From CAYYJM01 sp964471755 (GTDB lineage: Bacteria; Planctomycetota; Planctomycetia; Gemmatales; Gemmataceae), in contig CAYYJM010000014.1 in the NCBI GenBank assembly GCA_964471755.1, positions 1-44,354 on the forward strand: a stretch of DNA of 44,354 nucleotides, in the 5' to 3' direction. Both the position numbers and the translations under genes were made by a program. The notes under the pieces were generated by a model that worked only from the letters and a program-made list of their open reading frames with translations, ran no database searches and was not told the DNA's origin. Position 1 is the stretch's first letter. Each line of letters starts with the position of its first letter. Shown one piece after another: positions 30,400 to 37,586 of this stretch.

Positions 30400-31320
30400 T
30401 TACATGGGTGAAGCCCATAACGTAATGATCTTCTCTCCGAGTTTCGTGCTGTTCTGGCGGATGCGATCCTGAAGCCCTTGCCAGTCAATCGCCTTCAACG
30501 TCCCGGAATATGGCTCGCCGTACAGTTTGCCTTTCATGTTTGGATTGGGATCGTCTCCCAGCGCGAGACCGTACCAATAAAGTGGGCCGCTGCTCTTCAG
30601 AAACCGGTCTCGCCTTTCAATCACTTGTGCCTGTTGGCCTTTGAAAGAAGCCTCCTGGATAATCTGAGCATCCATTCGTTTGTGATGAGTGATGTACACC
30701 TCTCGCGCGGCATCGTAGTTTTTCTTCTCCGTTGGGTCGAGTTTCATCCTCTCCTGCAAGACGGCCAAGCGCAAGCCGGCCGTCACCATATAAGCGCGAT
30801 ATCCCAGGAAACCGAGCGACTCGAACTGCGCAGCTAGTTTTTGCGAGTCCGTGGTCGCGCTTTCCAGGCGGTCTCGACCCTTTGGCGAGTTCGCAAACTC
30901 GCTCATGTTTCGCTGGGTCGCCAGCAGAAGTGCCTGGTAGTTCCGCAAATCGTTCTCTTGTAACTTCACCTCGATCACATCCGCAGCAGCAGTCAGGAAT
31001 TCGCGGAGAAGTTGATCCGCCGACTTCCCTCCGAACGACTGGCCCAGAAAGCGAGTAAACAGCGATCCCCCCAGCGACTGAAGCACGCCGATACCGATGT
31101 TCGCGGCAAACCACCCCCAACTGAATGCCGGCAACTTGAGGCCGTCGATCGCGAGGTTGAAGTTCATCTCCCCCTGGTTAACGAGCGAGATGTCCATGTT
31201 TTTCGGCAGCGTCTGTTTGAGGAAATCGGCCCAGCCATTTCCCCCCCTGGCCTGGCAAGGTACGACCAGACCTCCCAGCAGGACACCAGCGCCGTACTTG
31301 AACACTTCTCGCCGATTCAT
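30400..31320 (-). CDS. Tat-exported helical protein, function unknown
   Basis: The 306-residue protein starts MNRREVFKYGAGVLLGGLVV, a twin-arginine-type signal (RREVFK) ending near CQARGG. After residue 40 it has a hydrophobic Gly-rich stretch (WGWFAANIGIGVLQSLGGSLF, about 68-88, given here only as a hydrophobic helix) and then long amphipathic helices (about 100-245) rich in Gln, Asn, Arg and Leu, such as RNYQALLLATQRNMSEFANS and VTAGLRLAVLQERMKLDP. The general pattern, a hydrophobic helix within a bundle of amphipathic helices, recalls the pore-forming helical domain of Cry-type delta-endotoxins, but I see no decisive motif; treat that as speculation. The start is supported by GGAAAG upstream. 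The neighbour upstream (31369) is 48 bp away, so the genes are likely cotranscribed. Confidence 0.72.
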   Translation of the reverse strand: MNRREVFKYGAGVLLGGLVVPCQARGGNGWADFLKQTLPKNMDISLVNQGEMNFNLAIDGLKLPAFSWGWFAANIGIGVLQSLGGSLFTRFLGQSFGGKSADQLLREFLTAAADVIEVKLQENDLRNYQALLLATQRNMSEFANSPKGRDRLESATTDSQKLAAQFESLGFLGYRAYMVTAGLRLAVLQERMKLDPTEKKNYDAAREVYITHHKRMDAQIIQEASFKGQQAQVIERRDRFLKSSGPLYWYGLALGDDPNPNMKGKLYGEPYSGTLKAIDWQGLQDRIRQNSTKLGEKIITLWASPM

Positions 31321-31368
31321 GGTGAACTTTCCAGCAATGTGATCCCGGTTGTTCGCCGGGATGTGAAG

Positions 31369-32631
31369 TTATCGTTTCGCCTCGACCGTGATGGCAAATC
31401 GCCCTGGTTTGTTCGGGTCCTCCTGCACGCTGACACCGAGAGCGGCTTTCACGCCAGTATGGTGCAGGGTGGCCTTCTCACCCGTGAACCAGGTCACCTC
31501 TAACGAGTGGAACGTGGCCCCTTCAGGGAGATCGATCTCGCTGGTTCCGAACGGCAGTCGAGACATAATCTTCGTCATGCACATTCCACTTCGCTGCGCA
31601 GCAAATACGGTCGGATCGAGGCCGAGCGATTTTGCCTGTTCCTTCGCACGAACTGTTTCTTCATCAATGAATGCCCGGCCAGGTGTTGTCGCGGTCGCGC
31701 ATTCACGCCGTTTGCCCTTTTCGTACCAGAATCGATAGCTGACTGGAAACCGCGGCAGGATCACAAGTGTCGTATCGATCTCGGTCCTCTCCTTCCGATC
31801 AGGGTTGGCAATACTTACGGTGATGGGAACGTATGTGATCGCCTCGTCCATGCTCACGAAGCTATTCGCTATGTCTACCGGAATCGTGATCTCTCGAACG
31901 AACTCTCTGTTTGGGCGTTGAACCTGCTTCAAAACCAGATTCTTGCCAGGAATCCTGACCTCCACGGGAGACACTCCCCCAGCAATCTGATCATTTTCCT
32001 TCCCCAAACACTGACCGATCAGGACCAGGCTGTATTCCCCTTTTCCCTGGTAGGTTCGATGAGAACCGAACACCCGTGTCAGTGAAGGCCGCCGTTTGCT
32101 TGCCAGCCACCCAGCCTTGACCTCCTTGACCAGTTCTTCCATCTTGATTTTGGTCGCCTCTGCATCCAACGCTACGCCATTCCACAACTTCTCGGCGTTG
32201 TTGAAGAATTGATTCTGGACATTGATCGCACCGACCTCTAACCGCAGGATAGCCGCGTCCACTTGCTTGAACAATTCGACACGCTCATTTGCGAGGTTCT
32301 TGAATATCTCTGCCTGGACTTCTTTAGCCTGGCCTGCTGCCCGGTCGATGGCACCGAGGAGAGCCTTTTCCGTCTCACTGAGCAACGCTTTGGCCTCCTT
32401 AGCAGCCAACTTGACCGTGGCGTCTGCGCGGTCTCCAGCCTGGTTGATCCGATCTTCAATCCGCTTGTTCGCTTCGGCGATGCTCGATCGAACTACATCC
32501 CGAGCCTCATTGGCCAGGCCCTTTCCCACGAGGAAAGTGACTCCCCCGATTAATAATAGCGGTCCAATAAACGCCGAAGCGTATGTCGTGAAACATAGAA
32601 ACACCGCCACCGTCATGATAAACTTGCGCAT
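31369..32631 (-). CDS. Secreted coiled-coil protein with C-terminal beta domain, function unknown
   Basis: The 420-residue product has a signal peptide (1-20, ending YASA), a second hydrophobic stretch (FIGPLLLIGGVTFLVGKGL, about 21-39) that may keep it in a membrane, then a long alpha-helical, Ala/Glu/Lys-rich region (about 40-175) with heptad character (EANKRIEDRINQAGDRADAT; VKLAAKEAKALLSETEKALL). From about residue 180 the sequence becomes beta-rich (YSLVLIGQCLG, VEVRIPGKNLVLKQV, VPITVSIANPD), perhaps a sandwich domain, ending with an Asn/Pro/Arg tail. No known family is apparent. GAGGG lies about 8 bases upstream of the ATG. It is the first gene after the 840-bp intergenic region and appears to lead the less GC-rich cassette. 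Confidence 0.75.
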   Translation of the reverse strand: MRKFIMTVAVFLCFTTYASAFIGPLLLIGGVTFLVGKGLANEARDVVRSSIAEANKRIEDRINQAGDRADATVKLAAKEAKALLSETEKALLGAIDRAAGQAKEVQAEIFKNLANERVELFKQVDAAILRLEVGAINVQNQFFNNAEKLWNGVALDAEATKIKMEELVKEVKAGWLASKRRPSLTRVFGSHRTYQGKGEYSLVLIGQCLGKENDQIAGGVSPVEVRIPGKNLVLKQVQRPNREFVREITIPVDIANSFVSMDEAITYVPITVSIANPDRKERTEIDTTLVILPRFPVSYRFWYEKGKRRECATATTPGRAFIDEETVRAKEQAKSLGLDPTVFAAQRSGMCMTKIMSRLPFGTSEIDLPEGATFHSLEVTWFTGEKATLHHTGVKAALGVSVQEDPNKPGRFAITVEAKR

Positions 32632-33372
32632 CTGATTCCCTCTTCCACGTCTTTGCTGTTCGGTCTCTGCCGATTGTTTTCACGGTTTCCGTTCATCTTC
32701 CACGATTCTTTCTCGATTCCGCCTCCTTTTCCGCGGGTTAGTCCACAATACCGCTCGTCGAATCAGTCGCTGACTCCCGGTTCGACCGACCGAGAGACCA
32801 ACTTCACCTGCGAAAGGGCGTGAATCCGGCCCACGTAAACCTACACGAAGCCGTGCCTTTCCGTCACAGGACCGAGATTCTCCCAGCGATCTCGGCCCGA
32901 CTCCAGCCTCGGCCGACGACACCGGAACCGTCCCTTATAACTGTTGTGCGAACGGTCGTCACGCACGCACATTTCGACTGATACATTACAGGTCCGCCAT
33001 TCGCCGCAGGTCGCCACCGCTTCCACACTACAGAAACGCATTGAGTGAATCCGTCCTGTCGCGAATTCGCAGATTTTTTGAAACTGTCGCATGGTTGGTG
33101 CAAAGGCTGGTATTCCCGATTCCCTCCAACCCAGAAACGCGGCGTTTCGCGAACCCGGTACGCCGGCCTGCACCAACTTTGCGACAATGTCGTTTACTCT
33201 TCTGGAATCCGTTTTGCTGCCAGCCTGGCTCAAGGGCGACCGTCACTCCACGCGCACGACTGCAAGCGCCCACCAGGGATGGTCCTGCCGTCGTTCGCCC
33301 TTTCCACAGATTAAGGAGACAGGAAAGACCTCTGGAGAATCACGAAAATAGTAAAATTGGGAAAAATAGGAA
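32632..33372. other. Long intergenic region with repeats and a candidate leader motif
   Basis: This ~740-bp stretch has no gene I can support: frames on both strands are short, arginine-rich and lack ribosome-binding sites. Its left part (32640-32730) is pyrimidine-rich on the plus strand, so purine-rich on the strand of the cassette, and probably holds that gene's untranslated leader. It contains the inverted repeat at 33085-33186 and, at its right end, the motif blocks shared with the sigma-factor leader (33312-33381). Confidence 0.6.
33085..33186. repeat. 102-bp imperfect inverted repeat
   Basis: TGTCGCATGGTTGGTGCA (33085-33102) and TGCACCAACTTTGCGACA (33169-33186) are inverted copies with two mismatches, and the pairing continues inward with more mismatches (GGCTGG/CCGGCC region). 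The centre has a tight hairpin, GAAACGC-G-GCGTTTC (33134-33148). It resembles the other palindromic elements of the window in plan but not in sequence. Confidence 0.7.
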
Positions 33373-33381
33373 AACTTTACG
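33312..33381 (-). promoter_or_regulatory. Diverged three-block motif, copy 1 (before the secreted cassette)
   Basis: Written on the plus strand, three blocks occur in order: TAAGGAG (33312-33318), then 20 bases, ATCACGAA (33339-33346), then TGGGAAAAAT (33358-33367) and GAAAACTTTACG (33370-33381). The same blocks, with nearly the same first spacing, precede the ECF sigma gene (35470-35532). Read on the minus strand this copy lies upstream of the cassette that starts at 32631, though about 700 bases away. It overlaps the terminator-like hairpin at 33374-33439, so part of the resemblance could come from the T-rich tail of that terminator. Confidence 0.4.
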
Positions 33382-33439
33382 CCAGAGAGGTCCGTCCGAG
33401 CTGCGTGCGCAACTTGGACTGACCTCTCTGGCGTAAAGT
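33374..33439 (-). terminator. Intrinsic terminator after the sigma-factor gene
   Basis: ACTTTACGCCAGAGAGGTC (33374-33392) and GACCTCTCTGGCGTAAAGT (33421-33439) form a perfect 19-bp stem with a 28-base loop. Read on the minus strand it starts 33 bases after the stop of the sigma-fusion gene and is followed by TTTCCTATTTTTCCC, a T-rich tail, as expected of a rho-independent terminator, although the loop is long. Confidence 0.75.
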
Positions 33440-33472
33440 CCCGGCCGAAATACGGCCAAGCTGGCCCCGCCC

Positions 33473-35434
33473 TCACGGCACCGCCACCACTTCGCCCTCG
33501 ACCCGCCACTCGCCACCAGGCTCGGCGGGGCGCGACAGCAGCCGCACCGACTCCTTGCCGTCCAGCGAATACAATCGCCCGTTGAACACCTCGATCAGCC
33601 GACCATTCGGCCCAAGCTCGCCCAGCGGCTCTCGCAGGCCGGCCTTCTCTGGCAGAGACCACCGCCACAACTTCCGATCCGCACTCGCTCCATACAACTT
33701 CCCGCCGGACACGAACGCCTCCAGCGTGCCCAGGCCCTCGACCGTCTGCCATCCCATCACCGGATCCTTCCAGCGCCGCACGCCGTAACGGTTCGGCGTC
33801 GGCATCACCAGCACCCATTCCGAGTCGCAGCGCGTCTCGAGCGTGTACCAGGTGTTCTCCTGAACCATGTCCCAGCGTTCCAGCCGTCCCGAGGCCGGAC
33901 GCGAGATGAACCGCCAGCAGTTTTCACCCACCAACCGATCGCCCACCAGGCTGACACTCGCCTCGGCCGGGCTCATCCCAATGCAAACCCAGTCGGGAAC
34001 CGGCTGACGACGATCGTACCACCACATCCAGGAGTCGGCCGTCTGCACGAACGCAGCCTCCTCCGACAGGGCCAGGCAGCGAACCGGACCAGGAATCGCC
34101 CAGAGCCCCTCGGGCCGGTGGGCCCGCTGCCAGGCCAGAGTGCGTTCGTGGGCCCACTCGAACGGCATGGGCAGACGATCGAACGCCGTCTCGCATTCCT
34201 GGACCGGCTTGAGCGGAAAACGGAACTCGATCCACGGAAGGTCTCCCAGCACCGGCAACTCTCGCGCGCCGACCATGACGCTCCGATGGGGAACAATCCG
34301 CCGGTATTCCCCTCGCCCGAAATAGTCCTGCTCGATCTCGACCCACCGTGAGGCCATGTCATACCGGAAGCGCATTCGGCCCAGCTGGGCAAAGGGCGAA
34401 TCCCGGTGTTGCAGGTCAAACGTGGCGATCAGATGGCGATCCGTCATGATCCTGGATCGCAGCACCACATTCCCGCCGCCGATCACCACCTTCTTCAGGG
34501 CCCGCTCCAGGTCCGGCTCGACCTGTTCGTCGAATTCGGCCAGCACGCGCTCGCCGAGAGTCGCCTGCTCCTCGGGGGCCTTCAACCCCGCCGGCTCCCT
34601 GGGCGTCGGAGCCGGCGGAGTGCCGAAGGCCCCCACCGCCAAAGTGGTCGCGACCGCCAGCAGGACCACCCCGATGGCTCCCCCACACACCAGCACCGCG
34701 ACCATCGTGCCGCGGAGCAGCCAGCGGGCCAGTTCCAGCGCCCCCTGCCGAAGGCCCAGTTCTCCCAGCGGGACCGCCGCGCTGCGCAGGACCGCTTCCA
34801 GCGTTCCCACCCAGAGTTCCGGCGGAATGGGCGGAACCGCCGCAGGCGGTTGCCCCTCGACCTCGAAACGCTGGCGCAAACACTCCAGGGCAACGGTCAG
34901 ACGCCGACGCACCGTCGCCACGGAGATCCCCAGCGTCTGGGCAGTCTCCTCAATGCTCTGACCTTCGAGGTAGACCAGAGAAATGACGTCCCGCTGTCGT
35001 TCCGGCAGGCTCGCGATCTCGTCCCGAATCTCCGCTCTCCGAGCGGGATCGATCGCTGTTTCCGGGACGTTCCGTGGAGCAGACATTGGGGATTCCGTTC
35101 TCTGGGCCCGGTTCGCCCGCCGCCAGGACGCTCGACGACAGACCACCAGCAGCCACGCGAGCAGAGCCTGACCATCCTGGATGTCCCCGGCCTTCCGGCT
35201 GAAGATCACCCAGACCGTCTGGAACACGTCGGCGACCGCATCGTCGTCCGGGCCAAGGATTTGCTGACAGCAACGCCAGATCGCCGCGGAATGGCGCGCG
35301 TACAGGATCTCGAAGGCCAACGGATCGCCACCCTGGCGGTGGAGATCCAGCAGCTCCGAATCGGAACGTGAGTCGTTGGCCATCCTGGCCAGTAATTGGC
35401 GCATCTTCGACCACAGCGGGGACAGCGAACTCAT
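33473..35434 (-). CDS. ECF sigma factor fused to a transmembrane helix and exported C-terminal domain
   Basis: A 653-residue protein from the ATG at 35434. Residues about 30-105 are sigma-70 region 2 (FEILYARHSAAIWRCCQQIL; DVFQTVWVIFSRK) and about 135-190 are region 4 (SLPERQRDVISLVYLEGQSI; LGISVATVRRRL), the helix-turn-helix that reads -35 elements. A linker leads to one hydrophobic helix (about 242-268, RGTMVAVLVCGGAIGVVLLA...). The following ~380 residues would be outside the cytoplasm; they contain Trp/Arg-rich strands (WKDPVMGWQTVEGLGTLEAF, ADRKLWRWSLPEKAGL) that may form a propeller-like domain. ECF factors with C-terminal membrane and sensor extensions are known from planctomycetes; here sensing and promoter recognition would be in one chain without a separate anti-sigma. 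Nearby in-frame ATGs at 35404 and 35383 are alternative starts. Confidence 0.9.
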   Translation of the reverse strand: MSSLSPLWSKMRQLLARMANDSRSDSELLDLHRQGGDPLAFEILYARHSAAIWRCCQQILGPDDDAVADVFQTVWVIFSRKAGDIQDGQALLAWLLVVCRRASWRRANRAQRTESPMSAPRNVPETAIDPARRAEIRDEIASLPERQRDVISLVYLEGQSIEETAQTLGISVATVRRRLTVALECLRQRFEVEGQPPAAVPPIPPELWVGTLEAVLRSAAVPLGELGLRQGALELARWLLRGTMVAVLVCGGAIGVVLLAVATTLAVGAFGTPPAPTPREPAGLKAPEEQATLGERVLAEFDEQVEPDLERALKKVVIGGGNVVLRSRIMTDRHLIATFDLQHRDSPFAQLGRMRFRYDMASRWVEIEQDYFGRGEYRRIVPHRSVMVGARELPVLGDLPWIEFRFPLKPVQECETAFDRLPMPFEWAHERTLAWQRAHRPEGLWAIPGPVRCLALSEEAAFVQTADSWMWWYDRRQPVPDWVCIGMSPAEASVSLVGDRLVGENCWRFISRPASGRLERWDMVQENTWYTLETRCDSEWVLVMPTPNRYGVRRWKDPVMGWQTVEGLGTLEAFVSGGKLYGASADRKLWRWSLPEKAGLREPLGELGPNGRLIEVFNGRLYSLDGKESVRLLSRPAEPGGEWRVEGEVVAVP

Positions 35435-35469
35435 GTTCTCTCGTTCTCCGACGCTTCCGCTCCGCCCAG

Positions 35470-35532
35470 TAAGGAGTCCTTGACCGGGCCGAGTTCGATC
35501 ACGAATCTGGGAAAAATGGAGAAAATCTACGG
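35470..35532 (-). promoter_or_regulatory. Diverged three-block motif, copy 2 (leader of the sigma gene)
   Basis: Plus-strand blocks TAAGGAG (35470-35476), 21 bases, ATCACGAA (35498-35505), TGGGAAAAAT (35508-35517) and GAAAATCTACGG (35521-35532) correspond in order to those at 33312-33381; a 9-base gap separates the second and third blocks in the other copy. This copy ends 35 bases upstream of the sigma-gene ATG, the position of a promoter or 5' leader, so autoregulation is conceivable. Confidence 0.45.
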
Positions 35533-35641
35533 AGAGACCACTGCGGGCGAAATCGCGGCCATCGGAGATGTTCACCCGACGGCGGCGCGGTAGGATGACC
35601 CCGTTCCCTGTTGCGTTCTATTCCTCCGAGCCGGAGCGACC

Positions 35642-36604
35642 ATGCAGCGGATACCGCGTGACCTGGCCCGCAAGTACGCCTTCGACTGGCGCGACGAACC
35701 GCTGCTGCGTGTCGCGGCCGGCGAGAGCTTCGAGATCGAGACCTGGGACGCCTCAACCGGCTACTTCAAGAGCGCGGCGAACCTGGCCGATCCGAAGCTC
35801 CGCGCCGGCTTCGATCGGACGCCACCGACGGCGAATCCGATTGCCGGCCCGGTCTTTGTCGCCGGGGCCGAACGCGGCGATACGCTCGTGGTCACGATCG
35901 AGGAGATCGTCGTGGCCGACTATTCGTGGATCGCGGTCGGCCCCCGGCGCGGCCCACTGGGCGACTCGGCACGGTACCCCGAACTCTCGACGAAGTACAC
36001 GACGAAGATCCTCCGCCATACGCCCGGCCCGAGCGGCACGATGCGCGACGGCACGATTCACTTCAGCGACCGGATCACCTGGCCGATCACGCCGTTCATC
36101 GGCACGCTGGGAACGTGTCCCGACCGCGAGGTGACGACGAGCATCGACGGCCAGGGCGACTGGGGCGGCAATCTCGACATTCGGGATGTGGCTCCGGGCA
36201 ATCGTATCTTGCTGCCCGTGTACCATCCGGGAGCGCTGTTCTACCTGGGCGACGTTCACGCCAGCCAGGGTGACACGGAGTTCACCGGCACGGCGGCCGA
36301 GACGTGCGCGACGGTGCGCCTGAAGTTCGATCTGATCAAGGGCCGACGTGTGCCGGGCCTGCGGATCGAGAAGCCGGACAGCCTGGTCACCGTGCATGCG
36401 AACAAACCGCTGGAAGTGGCCGTCGAGACGGCGACGGTGATGCTGATCGACTGGCTGGTGCAGGATTATGGCCTCAGTGCGACAGACGCGTATTGTCTGG
36501 TCAGCACGTGCCCGGACTTTCGGATCAACGTCTACCAGATGTGCAAGATAGCGAAGTTGTCGTTCGTAGCTGGAGCCGAAATCCCTCGCCGGTACTTGGT
36601 TTAG
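35642..36604 (+). CDS. Acetamidase/formamidase family amidohydrolase
   Basis: The 320-residue protein matches the acetamidase/formamidase (FmdA_AmdA) family, which hydrolyses formamide or short amides to ammonia and the acid. Landmarks are NPIAGPVFVAGAERGDTLVV (about 63-82), the FIGTLGTCPD region, the strongly conserved GDWGGNLDIRDVAPGNRI and LYVP-like LLPVYHPGALFYLGDVHASQ (metal and substrate loop with G-D-x-H-x-x-Q-G-D), and the C-terminal AYCLVSTCPDFRINV. The protein has no signal peptide and should be cytoplasmic. Length is normal for the family. GGAG precedes the ATG. It diverges from the sigma gene and is followed by a short inverted repeat (GGACTGAA/TTCAGTCC, 36650-36692) that may end transcription. 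Confidence 0.93.
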   Translation: MQRIPRDLARKYAFDWRDEPLLRVAAGESFEIETWDASTGYFKSAANLADPKLRAGFDRTPPTANPIAGPVFVAGAERGDTLVVTIEEIVVADYSWIAVGPRRGPLGDSARYPELSTKYTTKILRHTPGPSGTMRDGTIHFSDRITWPITPFIGTLGTCPDREVTTSIDGQGDWGGNLDIRDVAPGNRILLPVYHPGALFYLGDVHASQGDTEFTGTAAETCATVRLKFDLIKGRRVPGLRIEKPDSLVTVHANKPLEVAVETATVMLIDWLVQDYGLSATDAYCLVSTCPDFRINVYQMCKIAKLSFVAGAEIPRRYLV

Positions 36605-36710
36605 GTCAACAAGTTGGTCGTCCATCCGGCTGTCCTGGACTGAATCGCTGGACTGAATGATGATGAGGGCGTACAGACACCCCCTTCAGTCCGAAGCAGT
36701 CATGGCATGA

Positions 36711-37586
36711 AAACCGACCGTCGGATACTGGCCCGGTCGCAAGGGAGGCTGCTACGCCTTCGGCGGGCACTACCGCTACGCCAACGTCCAGGTGGCTCTG
36801 GAGCGGCGTTACAGTCTGCTGGCCGACCTGCCCGCCTGGACGGAGGGCATGGCGTCCTGCCTGGTTGCGCGGGCGGCGCGGTTCGTGCCGAGCCCGTCCG
36901 ACCCCTGGCCCGCGTTCCGCTGGCACGACAGCGGCGACATCCAGGGAGTCGAGTACCTCCTGGCCATCTTCGCCATCGCCGAGCGGACGCAGGGCGTGGC
37001 GCTGGCGGACGGGGCGGTCGAGGACATCCGCCACTGGCTGCCGCCCCGCGAGTACGGCTTTGTCGCGGAGGCGTCGCGGTCGCGCGGCGTGCCGAGGAAC
37101 CTGTGCGTCAGGCTCTCCGCCCACAGGATCGACGGGCCTGTCCCCGACGGCTACGGCCTGCCGGTGTCCAGCGTCCACACCGGCCCAGGGGTCTACCCCG
37201 ACGCCAACGAGTGCCCCGCTTAGCGGCAGACGTTCGTCTCCGACTACCACGGGGTGGCCGGGCCGAGGGGGACCAACCCGACCAACGGCGCGGCCTACCA
37301 GGTCGCTCCCCACCCGAGCGGGAGTGACGGGTTCGCCCTCCAGGGCATCCTCGGCAAGGACTCGAAGGCCAGGTTCGCCAACCTCACTGACGGGACCTCG
37401 AACACGCCGATGGTCGGAGAGGTGTCGGTGCGGATGGACGTGTCCAAAGGCCAACCGCCGCTCCAACTCGACGTGCCCGGTCGGAAGCCCGGGCAGAAGC
37501 CGTCGGTCGCTCCCTTGCGACCCATGAACAACACCAGACCCACATTCCGAGAGGACACCCCATGTCGCAGACTCGACTCGCCCTGA
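36711..37586 (+). pseudogene. Broken DUF1559-like gene
   Basis: One reading frame is open from 36711 except for an in-frame TAG at 37221-37223. Its second part reads SDYHGVAGPRGTNPTNGAAY and, later, ARFANLTDGTSNTPMVGE, the C-terminal signature of planctomycete DUF1559 (prepilin-like, H-x9-DG) proteins. The first part begins without a start codon (directly after a stop at 36708) and reads KGGCYAFGGHYRYANVQV; the middle (VEYLLAIFAIAERT) has no DUF1559 character that I can see. The N-terminal prepilin cleavage and helix (typical FTLIELLVV) is absent. The frame runs on past 37562 into the start of the sialidase gene. It is best read as a decayed, possibly chimeric gene. Confidence 0.6.

Noticed and set aside
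32680..33233. Short minus-strand frames in the intergenic region before the cassette
   Set aside because: They lack start signals, are rich in Arg/Ser and overlap the inverted repeat.
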